This document shows, piece after piece, positions 49,216 through 60,475 of a DNA stretch of 64,000 nt (positions are counted from its first letter, which is position 1; each line of letters opens with the position of its first letter). The notes beneath the pieces are model-generated. The model worked only from the letters and a program-made list of their open reading frames with translations. It had not been told where the DNA came from and ran no database searches. Where the stretch lies: contig DF239830.1 in assembly GCA_000507305.1 (NCBI GenBank), positions 75,956 to 139,955 on the forward strand, in the 5' to 3' direction. The position numbers and the translations under genes were made by a program. Source of the stretch: Breviolum minutum Mf 1.05b.01. Its lineage: Eukaryota > Sar > Dinophyceae > Suessiales > Symbiodiniaceae.

Positions 49216-51264
49216 CACACCTCTGGCAGACATATAGCTGAAATGGGCGCCCAAGAAACGCACGCTCAAACGATTTCAAAGCTAATTGATGCTGAATTAG
49301 GTCGATATTTGGCACCTGCTGTTTTGAAAGACATTCGAAAGCAGTCACTGGAGTTGTCCAACAAAATTAGGGGCTTGCAGCGCACCAACACGAAGCGTGA
49401 AAAACTGAAAAAGGATCTTTCTGTTTTTAAGTGAAGGTCGGCTTCCTGAAGGGGTACCGGCCGATCACTACGAGCGTTCTGCGTGTGTTTTTCCTAAATG
49501 AGAAGTCCCTTGGCCTGTAGAATGCATTTTATGTTTCCCCCACCCAAAACACGTTTTGCAAAGCAAACGTAGCATATCACCCCACTAAGTGGGACGTGCC
49601 CTTTGGAATTGGGACCAGCGGTTGCGGTGGCGATTGACTGTGGCCAACCAACCCAAAGATCAATGGGGATTTTTGAAAGTTCGTAGCCCGCTAGTTTCTC
49701 CATGTGAAACCAGTTTGCTGGCTCTTTCGAAGTTTTTGGTCAGGAAATCTGCCAGGAGATTTACAGCATTTAGGCATGCAGCTCTTGGGTCGTGGACCAT
49801 ACAGAGCCGTTCGCACTGACAAAGATGGTGGCTTTGTTTTGGTTCCGAAACATGTTTTTATCCCGGAGTTGTTGCGAATTTTGAGCAAGCCTCACAGATA
49901 TGCTGAGGTGAGCAAAACTTTCGATTTTGGTGAATCTGTTGTGCACGGTTTTGTTGACATTGTTCTTTCTAATGTTCCAGGACATTTGGAGGACGATGAA
50001 AAGACTTCTTTCCTCAGATCCATATTGCAGCCTCTGAGAGGCAGAGTGCAAAATGTCTTTTCGAAACTAAAATGCACAGTCAAAACCCACAAGAGCCCTG
50101 GCCACGTAGAGTGGCGTGGCATCCACAGCACTGTAAATACTCCGTTCACTGGTGCCATTCGTTTTATCGTTTATTTATTACGACCGGTTCTGTCTTCACC
50201 TGAGCATTTACTGAGAAACAGTGAAGCTTTAATAAAAAAACTTGTTTTGTTGCGAGTCTCCTCCGGAAGCCGCTTCCTAAAAATTGATGTTAAAGAATAT
50301 TTCATGGAAGGGCTTCACTCTCAATTTGTCCAATATACCGAGTTTGTTGAGATGAAATGGCGACCTTTTTATGAAGCCGTTCTCCAACACATCTTGGAGA
50401 CTCAATTTATTGAGGTCGAATCACTCGATGGGCGTTTGTGGAAAGCCATAAAAAGGGTCCGACATTTTAGTGATTTTGGGCGGCTCTCACACATCTCGTA
50501 TTTCATTTTCAAATCCTTGCGGGAGCGAAAGCCCCGTTTGGAAATTGGAAGCAGAATCTGTTGATGAATTCAGTTGCCTTTTTTGGATTTGACTCTTACA
50601 AAAGGTGGGCGATGGAAATCCACTGGTTTGCTTCATGTTGGGATTTACCATAAACCCACCAGTTTGCACCAACCGTTGGCGCCACACTCGGCACATAGGG
50701 TGCAACACTAGGTTTCTCCTTGAGGTTTTGCATCTTAAACGACGGTTGGCTGCAAGGTTTGGCACACTATGCAGACCATATCCAAAACAGCCGCCCTCAG
50801 TAGCTTCCCATGAATATTTAACGTCAAGGCTTATCATTCAGCATGGGAATTGTCACGATTCCGATCGATTTTGTGGAAAGTGCCAAGTCCGTACCATGCT
50901 GCCTTGATGCGATTCCATACGAATCCAAGTCTCATACGCACTGGCTGCTCCCCATTTACATGTTCGTCTTGCTAAGTTGAGATGCGATGGTAATGGTGGA
51001 GATTATATTGGTTGGCAGGAGGGGATAGAGGAGGAATAACCTTCAAATCTTCACTAAGCCCTCAGCGGTTTGTGTAAACTGAAGATATACACTATGATCC
51101 TGAATTTTTGGATCAAGAAAAGCCACACAGAGGTTACAGGCTAAACCCCAGTTGGAGTTCTCAAGGCTCCAGTGTGGCTTGGCAAGCACATTTTGCGCCC
51201 GCGGTCAAAAAGACCTTTGTGCCATTCCGTCCGTTGATTGGTATCCACACTCGAAATTTAGCTA
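49216..51264 (+). mobile_element. Decayed Penelope-like retroelement
   Basis: The segment between the two direct repeats, on the opposite strand to the host genes. It carries a charged helical frame (49201-49434), a reverse transcriptase fragment (49704-50564) and a third frame (50605-50907) with NPPVCTNRWRHTRH, which recalls the HPP-x-H-x2-W thumb motif of Penelope-like elements. The frames are separated by stops or shifts and the YxDD catalytic motif is missing, so it looks dead. The family name is an inference from motifs. Confidence 0.6.
49704..50564 (+). pseudogene. Reverse transcriptase fragment (Penelope-like)
   Basis: A 286-codon frame. KCTVKTHKSPG matches the K-x-HK block before the Penelope-like RT core, followed by GIHSTVNTPFTGAIRFIVYL and LRPVL. 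FLKIDVKEYFMEG fits RT motif A with its catalytic Asp. After that the usual glycine-rich motif B is degenerate and motif C (YxDD) is absent, so the enzyme cannot be functional as it stands. ATG at 49704 is only the first Met in an open stretch. Confidence 0.65.
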
Positions 51265-51615
51265 ATATGCATCTTGCGCATGTTGCGATCTAAGTCACAC
51301 TTCCAGCGCAGCTTGCAACACCGACTGCTGCCCACAAAAGGATCGCGATGTCCCATCGGTTGGCACTTCCTCGGGTCTTCAGAGACGTCACGAGTTGCTG
51401 AATAGTGAGAGGCTACGGAAAAACATCTGACTGTAGTGCTAGTTGACTTGTATATCCCGCCAAATGATTCTAATATCACTCATATAGATTCATATAGTAA
51501 GTCATGTTATAAAGTGATGGAATATTCTTACAGGCCCGTCCCATAGTTCTTTAACTTCAGAAAGTTCCACTTTCTCGCATCCAAGTGGCCGAAGCGGATC
51601 TTGATGATAAGCGTC
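51265..51615. repeat. 350-bp direct repeat, right copy
   Basis: Partner of 48868-49215. Begins ATATGCATCTTGCGCATG and ends TTGATGATAAGCGTC. It overlaps most of a host-like coding exon (51532-51654). Confidence 0.9.
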
Positions 51616-51654
51616 GACAGATCGCATCGTTTTGATCTGTGCCAAGATCTTCCC
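51532..51654 (-). CDS. Coding exon overlapping the direct repeat
   Basis: From a TTCTTCGCAG|GGGAAG acceptor the frame reads GKILAQIKTMRSVDAYHQDP, LRPLGCEKVELSEVKELWDG and P, closing at GGGCCT|GTAAG. Good borders on both sides. The left repeat copy keeps only its downstream part. Confidence 0.5.
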
Positions 51655-51773
51655 CTGCGAAGAAAAGAATCAAGAAAGGCATCAAGAAAAACAAAGGCAT
51701 GACTATACAACAATCTATTTCAACGTGCAAGTGAGTAAATATTTCCTATCAACAATATGGAGACACATTCTGC

Positions 51774-51810
<37 letters not shown>
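51774..51810. repeat. (TA)n(GA)n microsatellite
   Basis: A short TA run followed by about 10 GA copies. Confidence 0.9.
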
Positions 51811-51934
51811 CATGCTGATTCCACACCTGATTTTTGGACGCTTTCAAGTTCGCCTCGTTAAGAATCAAACATCTACTAAAACAGATGTTTGAGGTGGGTT
51901 TGGATACTCATATAAATCTCTTGAAAGATCACTA

Positions 51935-52145
51935 GCAACGTCTTGTGAGTTTGTTGGCGCCTCTATCCTCAAGTGGCTCCGTAAAGCTTCGGAACTCTGG
52001 ATCCTTCGTTTCCTCTTCTGCAAGGGAGGCTTCTACTAGAGCTTCGCCCATCGCAATTTCTGCAGTTTCCGCAGCGACGTCCCCTGTGTCTTCCGCAACG
52101 GGACTCCGGCCTAGCCATCGTTGCCATCTTGTTGTCCGCATACTT
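51935..52145 (-). CDS. Acidic coding exon, unrecognised
   Basis: The minus frame reads RWLGRSPVAEDTGDVAAETA, EIAMGEALVEASLAEEETK and DPEFRSFTEPLEDRGANK. A clear coding look. No family recognised. Confidence 0.5.
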
Positions 52146-52499
52146 TTTTTTTAAAGGGATGCCTAGGAAGAAATCAAGATTTTTTAGTGAATCAAGTATC
52201 CCAACTGTGCAATATAAAAACATCAATGCGCAAGGCATTCACATTACATGATGGATCATGTCTTTGATGCAGTACTTTATGCCTTATGCTCAAAAAAAGC
52301 GGAGAGAGACTGCCAGAGAGACTGCCACATTGGCAATCAAGAAGCACATCATAGAGATTTCATGTGGCACTGGGGAAATTCATTTGGGAGGGCTTCCCCT
52401 AAAAAGCATGTTCAAAAACACATTTCCGGGTAAGGTCAGATGAGGTTTGTTGTAGTTTGCCCCTTTCTTTTTTACGAAAAAAATCACCTCCAAAAAGGG

Positions 52500-52672
52500 C
52501 ACAACTTTTTTCAAAAAATCCACCCTGCCTGGCATCAAATTCATCTCCTCCACTTGAGTTTCGACCTTTTGAGCCTCGGGCATATCTATTTTGGGGCTCG
52601 TACCGTCAGTACCTTTGCAGTTCACTAGGAAGCTGTTGATCTCCTCATCTTCCTCAATGACATTGACACATC
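52500..52672 (-). CDS. Coding exon, unrecognised
   Basis: The minus frame reads CVNVIEEDEEINSFLVNCKG, TDGTSPKIDMPEAQKVETQ and VEEMNLMPGRVDFLKK, ending at a possible AAAAAG|TTGTG or nearby border. Confidence 0.5.
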
Positions 52673-52829
52673 CTGGCCATGATTCAAGGATTCCTAATCA
52701 AAAGCTGCCCAAATGATTGATGAAATTTGTGTGAGGATTTCATTGTGAACCGAATTGCGGTATTCAATATATTCAATTTATTATAATTATATAGTCAGTG
52801 AGGCCGCTATGCTGCTATGTTACAAGTGC

Positions 52830-52995
52830 CAAATCCTCCGATGCAGAAATTCATACGCTCGGTCTGTCTCTGCTCCTGGAATCACATCCCTCACCACGGA
52901 CTCAGGACGCGGAAGATCGAGCGTGGATCCATCGCCAGGATCGGCCAAAGCGCTTCCCCAATCGTTGTCATTGTCTTTCAGAATAACGGATCCTG
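52830..52995 (-). CDS. Coding exon, unrecognised
   Basis: The minus frame reads GSVILKDNDNDWGSALADPG, DGSTLDLPRPESVVRDVIPG and AETDRAYEFLHRRIW. A clear coding look. Confidence 0.5.
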
Positions 52996-53114
52996 GCAGA
53001 CTTCAGGTGAAGGGTTCATATTATATGACCCATTAGTATTGTACTAAGAGTACCTGAGTACCACCATACACCTACAAATCATATACGAAAACTCAGAAGA
53101 ATCTATAGCCACAA

Positions 53115-53255
53115 GTGGTCAGCCAATTTTTCGCCAGTCCTTGCGCAGCGAAACGCTCAGCCCTAACTCCCTCGGCTGATTTGCTGGACCTCCTTCCGAC
53201 AGGCTCCTGCGTCAACCACGGGTGGTGTAGCCATTCTTCATCAACTAAACATGCC
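53115..53255 (-). CDS. Candidate exon with an HPW motif
   Basis: After AATACAG|GCATGT the frame reads ACLVDEEWLHHPWLTQEPVG, RRSSKSAEGVRAERFAAQG and LAKNWLTTCG. HPWL resembles the end of calcium-dependent protein kinase domains, but I found no other kinase motif nearby, so no function is claimed. Confidence 0.45.
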
Positions 53256-53489
53256 TGTATTTAAACCAAGAATTTGATAGAGTAACATGTGCAATTCAAA
53301 TGCCTCTGTGTATGTACACATGTCTTTGTGTACACACCCTGGAAGTAGTCCAACGCAAGACCAAACAAAGAACTCTTGTAGTGGATCATCCATGAGTCCT
53401 TGCTATGGAACAAAATGTAGCTGACAACACTCTTTGACTTCCGGGCTATACAAGTCTAACAGATACCATAGTGGTTACCATAGCAAAAG

Positions 53490-53725
53490 TGTAGAAGAGA
53501 AAAACGTGCATGGAATTGTGTATATACGAGTGCGGGAGTGTTTAGCCAAAAAAAAAGATCTCTTTGTGAAACATGGTTTACCTTTCAAAACTGAGCAATT
53601 ATTGAGGAACGGATGGTGCCTGGATGACATAACGTGGCTTGCGTCGCATCGAGCTACGCAAGGAATCAACCCACTGGGGCTCAGTGGTCCTCAGCATCCC
53701 GTTGCAGGTAGAGGCAGGTGACTTG
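53490..53725 (+). CDS. Ambiguous open frame
   Basis: The plus frame reads VHGIVYIRVRECLAKKKDLF, VKHGLPFKTEQLLRNGWCL and DDITWLASHRATQG. A minus frame is open as well. It may be chance or a retroelement scrap. Confidence 0.2.
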
Positions 53726-54420
53726 AAACGCGAGGTTTTTGACTTAGATGATTTTTAAGCGCAACCCATCACATGCGCATCAACTATATCTATATCTTGT
53801 ATATAATTATAATTATATAATATATATGTATATTGATATTAGATTTTGTTACATCATGTGATATTTTGTTTTATTGCATCAAATCGCATCAAATTATAAG
53901 ACATCAGATTACATTCTATTATCCAGTTGTTAAAATGAATAAAAATACTACACTACATTGTATCTTATATTATCCTGGAACTCTGGTGAAACACCAGATT
54001 TGGAATCATCCAATTGAATCAACTTATTAACGATTTTTCAGGTTCCGGGACGATATTATGTTGTATGATATCTTGTCATATGCTACGAACTGTAATAAGA
54101 TCTTATATATTTATACCTTATATCTGCTTTTCGGGTGACAATGTTGATGGAAGAAATTCTGCGCCACTTGAATTAGGGAAGTATTTTATGCTATGTCTAT
54201 GATTTCTTCCATCAACTATCATTTTTGGGTACTTCCAGGTATGAACATGCAATACTGCCTGAAGCATATGCCTTGTCTGCATCTTAGTCGCCCTTTTGCC
54301 AGCAAGCGCTTGATTTTGATCTCCATTCGTCCTTAGACAGTGGGCCCAGTATGGCGCAGTGGCAAAGGCTATATGCACTTCTGCGGGTTGGTGGTTGAGG
54401 TTGCGTGCTGTCGCGGCTAC
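53726..54420. other. AT-rich spacer or intron
   Basis: Strongly AT-rich around 53.8-54.1 kb, with no convincing exon. Confidence 0.4.
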
Positions 54421-54439
54421 TGCTGCTATTGCTGCTGCT

Positions 54440-54630
54440 CTCCTACTCCTACTCCTACTCCTACTCCTACTCCTACTCCTACTCCTACTCCTACTCCTAC
54501 TCCTACTACTCCTACTACTCCTACTACTCCTACTACTCCTACCACTCCTACCACTACCACTACCACTACCACCACCACTACGACTGCGACTACGGCTACG
54601 ACGCCGACTACGACTACGACTACGACTATG
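54440..54630. repeat. Degenerating hexanucleotide tract (CTCCTA to ACTACG)
   Basis: Starts as a regular CTCCTA/TACTCC hexamer array, passes through TACTCCTAC and CCACTA steps and ends in ACTACG triplet pairs. The Thr-Pro, Leu and Ser-Arg frames over it are repeat artefacts. Confidence 0.9.
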
Positions 54631-54844
54631 ACCGCCACACAAAAAAAAAGAGCGACAAACATGTAAAAATAAGGATGCAATTACAGTGCGTGTCTGAGGA
54701 GTAACACGGGATGAATAAACCGCTGGTGGTGTGATATGGCTTCATTTAAGCTAGATTTGAATAGTCACTTATCATTTGGAACGCTCAATTGACATCATTA
54801 ATCAATCGTTCATCAACATTCATCAAATACAAATATACCTGGAA

Positions 54845-55080
54845 AACAAGTTGCTGTGGATTTCCAGCAACTTTACCCCCAAAACCAGCCACAGTTGCCT
54901 AAAAAAATGGTACTTTCCTATGTTTTCCAGGTAGTTGTAAATCAAAATCCATGCTTGGTTGCAATCAGGACTCGTTCTTCTTTCACACGCATTCGTTGCC
55001 ATTCCCATGATTCCGGGCTGCGATCTACGAAGGTTGCACGTCTGGCCTCTACACCTGCAGAGGGGGATCTCACTGATCCA
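54845..55080 (-). CDS. Two candidate exons, unrecognised
   Basis: The right one reads SAGVEARRATFVDRSPESWE, then WQRMRVKEERVLIATKHG. The left one (about 54842-54905) reads ATVAGFGGKVAGNPQQLVF and ends at CCAG|GTATAT. Both are coding-like. Confidence 0.45.
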
Positions 55081-55809
55081 GAAGCATAGAAAGCATATAT
55101 GAAAGCATCGTAAAAAACGGGAGTAAACGAGTGGAAAAGCACCACCCCCCAAAAAGAAATAGTAATGAATCTTATAGAAGCAATCCAGATATTCCAGCTC
55201 ACATGTTCCGATCTTCGCTTCCACGTTCTCTCACTGATCCAATTTCCGGTCCTTCCACTCCCTCCCCCACAGAAAAAAGGCACCAAAAACATCCATATAT
55301 CCGAACTCCGAATCCATCCCCCCAATTTTTGCTTCCCATTTTCCCCCCTTTGGGCACTTTGTAGGACTCGTGTTTTCTGCTGCCCCGCATCGAAGGAGCC
55401 CAAGTTCGTGAAGCCTTAATTTTTTGCACCCAAGGTGGAAGGCAGAAATGGCAGAAGATATCCACACAACACTGCAAATATATGCAAATATGCTAATGGT
55501 ATGGATGTTGACAATGTTTGATGATGTTCGATTTTTGTTGGATGCTTTTTGGGATCTTTTGGGTATAGTGATTGTTGATGGATTGTTGCCGAATGGTTGT
55601 GCTGGTGGTGGTGCTGCTGCTGGTGGCGGTGGCGGCGGTGGTGGTAGAGGATGTAAACTTGTGAGCCATTTTGAGGAGGAACGTCTCCAAAAGACATCTC
55701 TCAACGCAAGTTAAAGCAATCAAAAGCAACCAGCTTGAAGGTGCACACCATGGATCATGTATTTTTGGATATTTTTGGTACTTGAAACTTTCACAGGTTT
55801 GACTGTCGA

Positions 55810-55975
55810 GAATCTCACTTAATCTTGCCATGCAGCAATCCAACCATGGCAACCGACGTGTGCGATCCATCGTTGCGGAGGTGCCCAGGGACCAGTAACG
55901 GTGCTTGAGAGTGCCGACGGCAAGGCATGTCTTCGACGGCCAATCATAGACATGAGACATGCCGCGGAAGGCCAT
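55810..55975 (-). CDS. Ambiguous exon, both strands open
   Basis: The minus frame reads MAFRGMSHVYDWPSKTCLAV, GTLKHRYWSLGTSATMD and RTRRLPWLDCCMARL. The plus frame (GPVTVLESADGKACLRRPII) is equally protein-like. I prefer minus only because the neighbours read that way. Confidence 0.3.
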
Positions 55976-56079
55976 ATTATTGACTTACGAAAGACAATGG
56001 GAAACACATAGCCGCAGCCCTTCAATTTGACAAGCTTCGAATTTGATCATAAGTCAACGACCTTTGCGGTTTCCCCCAG

Positions 56080-56300
56080 CCTCGACTCCTCCGTTTCAGT
56101 CGCCGTCCCGTCCGCCCCTCACCCTCGCGACCCTCGCGGCCCTCGCGACCCTCCCGCCCGTCGCGGCCACGGCCCTCCCGACGTCCACGGCGGCGCCGAG
56201 AACGGCGCCGGTGCTCCGCGCTCCGTTCGCTGCGCTCGGGCTTCTCGGCGCGCCTGCAGCCGTTTGAAGTTGCCACTCCCTCGTGGCTAAGTCTGGAAGT
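56080..56300 (-). CDS. GC-rich exon, Arg/Glu/Gly-rich tail
   Basis: A local GC-rich island. The minus frame reads HEGVATSNGCRRAEKPERSE, RSAEHRRRSRRRRGRREG, then degenerate RDGREGREG repeats and RRLKRRSRGWGKPQRS. Such Arg-rich tails are common in RNA-binding proteins. It could be the end of the RRM gene to its right or a separate gene. Confidence 0.45.
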
Positions 56301-57624
56301 CACAAGCTGATTCATGTTCAGATTCACAAATTTATCACTGGCTTCTTTTGCAATGTGTGTGGGTGTTTTCTCTTTCAACGCAAGCTTTTGTACATTTTTC
56401 CAATCTGACCCATTGTCCCAAAAGTCGTTCCACTTGTGAAACTCTGAGATGCAAACTGCACCGATTTGTTTTTTGCTTCTTTTCGAGGAGACCTCAAAAA
56501 TCAGCGACCAATGTTGTTATTGCATAGCCACCCAGCTCAGTTGATCTACAGTATCGTGGATACATATAACAAACATGAATATGATGAGATGCTCCACAAA
56601 TGTTGCTTGTCATTCACGGATGGTGGAGAATCCAACAAGAAAACCCCATCCAAGATCCTCCAACAAGTATGCTCATCTTGTCTGTACCAACTGGTCATCA
56701 TTCAAGTGTTTTCCCCTGGTACCGGTGATAGGATATGCTAGGGACTTGTGGTTTCTCTTTGGAGTCACCCACCTCGTTCGCGAACGTGGGCGCAATTTGG
56801 CTGCCCGCTCACGGGGAACCGACATCACGGTCGCGAAGCTAAGTGGAAAGCAGAAAAATCTACATATCCAAATATCCTCCTCATTTGTATTCTAATGCAC
56901 TGGATTTCTGGAAAAAGAGTTTCAAATATTTGTTGGCCCCGTGCCGATGTCGAAGCTTGAAGTATTTGAAGTGATTGAAACTTAGAGTCCTTGATTGTTG
57001 ATGATTGTTGTTGATTGTGGCCTTTGGCCCAAGCAATGCCGTTTCTACCATTGACATGTTCTTCATAGATCTTGAGCCCAGCAACTAGCCCAAAACTGGT
57101 ATCAACACAACTCAAACATGGTGAAATGGGGTTCCCTTAAAACCCACTGAGCGCCTATTGAGAGTATGACCCACCCTCGTGCAAACGTCCAACGCTGGAG
57201 ATCATCATCTCCTGATCACCTTTTGTTGACTTCACACACACCGTTGGCTCCAAAATGCTGCGTCGCACTTCCAGCACGATTCAGCATATCACACCATCTC
57301 CACCCTTGCACTCATAGCCAAAAAGGACCAGGTTACCGCCAAGTTAAGAAAGTCATATCCATACATATATATATATATATAAATCTGATCAAAGCTGCAT
57401 GAAGCTTCGATCTTACCTTCAGTCTCTATACCCGTCTGCCATCTTCACACTGCCAAGAGTGCATGAGTTTTGGAGAGCCTGCTACACAGCCATGCTGTAA
57501 GATACAGCCAGGGCCTCATTGAGTAAGTCGTAAGACGCCGTACCCATTCTTGTGCCCTGCTGGACTCTGTGTTACATGTTGCCTCACACCTGTTAGATAT
57601 TTGATGCCTTGACCGCCTTGACGT
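56300..57624. other. Intron or spacer
   Basis: Frames near 56.75-56.85 kb are open on both strands (minus: SVPRERAAKLRPRSRTRW), but nothing is firm. A TA run lies at 57365-57381. Confidence 0.35.
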
Positions 57625-57825
57625 TTAAAGCCTATGAAGCTCCAGCTTCTTTGAATCGGAGGGCACAAGGTCAAAACCTGTTGAACTTCCTATGGTGATA
57701 CTTCCTGAGGGTAGATTCCCAGGCCTCTCAAGATCAGGCCTATCTGCGATCTCAATGGCTCCAGGGTCAAGTGGACACAGTGGATACTGAACCCAAAAAT
57801 CCAAAAACTCCACCGCTTTTCCCAT
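57625..57825 (-). CDS. Candidate exon, possibly 3' part of the RRM gene
   Basis: The minus frame reads LDPGAIEIADRPDLERPGN, LPSGSITIGSSTGFDLVPSD and SKKLELHRL. Coding-like; its membership in the RRM gene is a guess from position. Confidence 0.35.
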   Translation of the reverse strand: MGKAVEFLDFWVQYPLCPLDPGAIEIADRPDLERPGNLPSGSITIGSSTGFDLVPSDSKKLELHRL

Positions 57826-58394
57826 AAGTTTTCCCCCCCTGGCCTGCGATTTTTTTCGATGAAGCCCACTTAGAAGCCAAAGAGGGCCCCCCTCAAAGTG
57901 AGGAAGCCATTTTTTTTGACCATCAACAAAAAGCCAACAAAAAATGCTACCAAATCTTAAGAAATCAAGCCGAGGTACATCAAGTCATATGGTGATGGCC
58001 TTCCCTTTCCTCCGCCTGTTGACAAGCCCAGCTACTCAAATGGAAGCTGTCGGAAGTCTTCCCCCCAAAAGGTCATCTTTCAAAAGCACCCAGTGGTGCC
58101 TTTCATCATAGGCCCGTAGCCCCCACCCTTGCCGTTGTTGTCAAGGTACCTTCACAACAACTCAGTATAAGATGTATAAGTAGACGAAAGCCGATGTGAA
58201 CGTCTCAAAGGTTTCAAAGGAGAACAAACTAAACATGATGACGATAGCAAAGCGCGTTTTTGTTGAATCGAAACAGCCTAACAGCTCTTAATGGGCACGT
58301 CTGGACATCTTTGTCAGTGGCACCCATGAGCCTCAGTACCCAGCGCATTCAAACGGTGGTGCCAACCCTCAGTTTATGTGACTCACTCGTCCCA

Positions 58395-59075
58395 TGTCAT
58401 CCCTGGGCTCGACCGACTCGACGTAGCGATTGCCCATCATTTGGAAGTTTCTGTCATGGAATGCCCGAATGGCCTGAACACGCTGGTGGGATGAGATCCG
58501 AGCTTCTGATCAGAATCCACTCGTAGTAGTGCAATTATCAAGCTTAGAAAAGAAGATCATACTGAGCACTTGGTTAGTGGATCACTATTTTCGGATCAGA
58601 ATCAGCAAAATATTTTTTTAACTGACTTTTTGACAGAGTAAATCTTGAAAACATTTACAAGTAGTATACCAGTAGTATTTGAGTCGAAGTGATTCATGTC
58701 ATTATCCCCAAAATATCTCCAAACTGCACTTTTGAAGCGACCGCTTCACCCATGCACAGCGGGGCGCCTCATCATTGGAGGCGAACTCCACAAAGACTTC
58801 ACCCGAGGGACGTCCGCTGAAGTCTTGCTTCAAATGCACACGTCCCGTCACGCCATAGCCGTTGAAAAATTCCAGAACCTGTGGTTTTTTGAAGGAATTT
58901 GTAGGAAATTTTGGGATGCGAAATCCGAAAAAATCCATGAGGGTTGACACCTTATTTGTAGGGATCTAGAATCAAATGAGCCCAAAAAAGACCAAACCAA
59001 GCAACCAAGCAATCACTGGAGCTTTTCCCTGCCTGCTCCTTGGTGGCAGAAAAAGGCAAGCCTCGAGCACGAAGC
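58395..59075 (-). CDS. hnRNP F/H-type RRM split over three exons
   Basis: Exon 59075-59033: LRARGLPFSATKEQ, strand 1 with the RNP2 motif. Exon 58878-58768: VLEFFNGYGVTGRVHLKQDF, SGRPSGEVFVEFASNDE, covering helix 1 to the RNP1-like strand. Exon from 58473 leftward: AIRAFHDRNFQMMGNRYVES, helix 2 and last strand. Both introns open with GC (CAG|GCAGGG and GAG|GCGCCC), and the joins keep frame. The aromatic-poor GEVFVEFAS core is typical of quasi-RRMs of the hnRNP F/H and GRSF1 group, which bind G-rich RNA. Together with the RRM to the right it probably forms one RNA-binding protein. Confidence 0.85.
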
Positions 59076-59409
59076 CTCAATGAGTGGCACCACCAGGAAC
59101 AGCAACAGCCCAATCTACGTATACATTGAGCTCGCAGAGAGAAACAAGTAGAATTCGCAACACTTCAAATTGGCATCTTCACAACTAGACTTCTTCCTGC
59201 ATGACTAAGCTCTTGACGTATTGCCAGTGGGAGGTGGGGACACCTGGCGACGACATATTTTGCGGCATCTTTCCAGGTGAGCTCAGAAATGGAAGCTTCA
59301 ATGCAATAGCCCCTAAAATTCAGTTCCACTGTTTTTTTTTCATGGAAGTGCTGTTGTCAAGTGTGATTTTGCGAATTAATCAGAGTCAAATTACCAAACT
59401 GCAACCCCC

Positions 59410-60040
59410 AAACCTTGTCTGCAGGGATGTTGGTTGGAGGAAGAGAAACTGCCACTGCACCATCCCTTAGAATTCCACCGGCTCCACCATTAAAGCCAAC
59501 GGTCAGTGAAGAAAAATGTAGCTTGGAATCACCATCTTTGAGCCTTAAGCCTAACTATAAAGATTGAAAATGATTGACGGAATTTGATAATCCTATGTAT
59601 AATAATTAAAAATTATACAATTGTGAATAACAATTGAAGGTCTCACACACTAAATGAGCAATCCAACATTGAATTTAGGTGAGCAAACCATCCAAAGGAC
59701 TGCAAGCTCATTGGTTCTAAGCTTTCAACCCTCCAGACATCTGCCTCGGAATGTTGCGACAAGATGCCCAGGATAGACATTTCAGAGGTGGATAAATCTT
59801 CCTTCAAATTTGGGGGGCATGAAACTAGCAGATGTTCTTTGGAAATGTTGAGCTATCCTCTCCCCCAAAAAAGCTTGAGAAAACGTTTTAGAGACTTCGA
59901 AACTCTATCCCCTTCCCATCAGAAAACTCCACATCAAATCAGAATTTCTTAACAGTTACACGGCGACAATGCTTGAGGTATAGTAGGCTCATATGGCTCA
60001 TATCCTCCCATAGCAATCCCACACGCACTTCCTAAAACCA
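59410..60040 (-). CDS. Candidate Gly-rich linker exons of the RRM gene
   Basis: Near 59500-59410 the frame reads VGFNGGAGGILRDGAVAVSL, then PPTNIPADKVWG. Near 60035-59960, after GGTTTTAG|GAAGTG, it reads SACGIAMGGYEPYEPTIPQ, then ALSP. Both lie between the two RRMs, where glycine- and tyrosine-rich linkers are usual. Joins not proven. Confidence 0.4.
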
Positions 60041-60475
60041 AGAGACGCCATCTTGCCAAGGGCTGCTGGCTTGCAATCAATCCACTTTCCTCGGTAAACA
60101 CGGCAGAGTTTCTCAACGACATTGGGGCGTGGCTAGGATTTGCAATGATGATACAATCAGATGTTTGAAATGGATGCGTACAAATACAATTAATATCTTG
60201 CAACTTAGGATGCTAAAACAAGATTTTGTTCTGACTCTATTTTTTCGCTGGATCCACTGTGCAGCAGGGTTGATGCGCGTTTGTGCGTGTTGACAGTTGG
60301 GAAACGGAGGTGTCCAAACATGTTCTACAAGAATCTAAGAATGGAATGGAAACATTGTCACTTATAAATTTTGCATAAATCTGAGAAGCACCGGGTCCGG
60401 AGCATTGGTCTTTTCAGAGATCACCATTGGTCATGTGGTCCCGTTGTCACCAAATCTCACCCACGCAGCTCAGCG

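Noticed and set aside
50487-50837. Minus-strand 116-codon protein
   Set aside because: It lies opposite the RT thumb-like remains and has no splice or domain support.
53115-53255. Calcium-dependent protein kinase
   Set aside because: Only an HPWL motif is present; no DFG, HRD or glycine loop was found on the minus strand nearby.
54118-54680. Ser-Arg (SR-protein-like) and Thr-Pro repeat proteins
   Set aside because: They read the hexanucleotide tract in several frames; no flanking exon signals support them.
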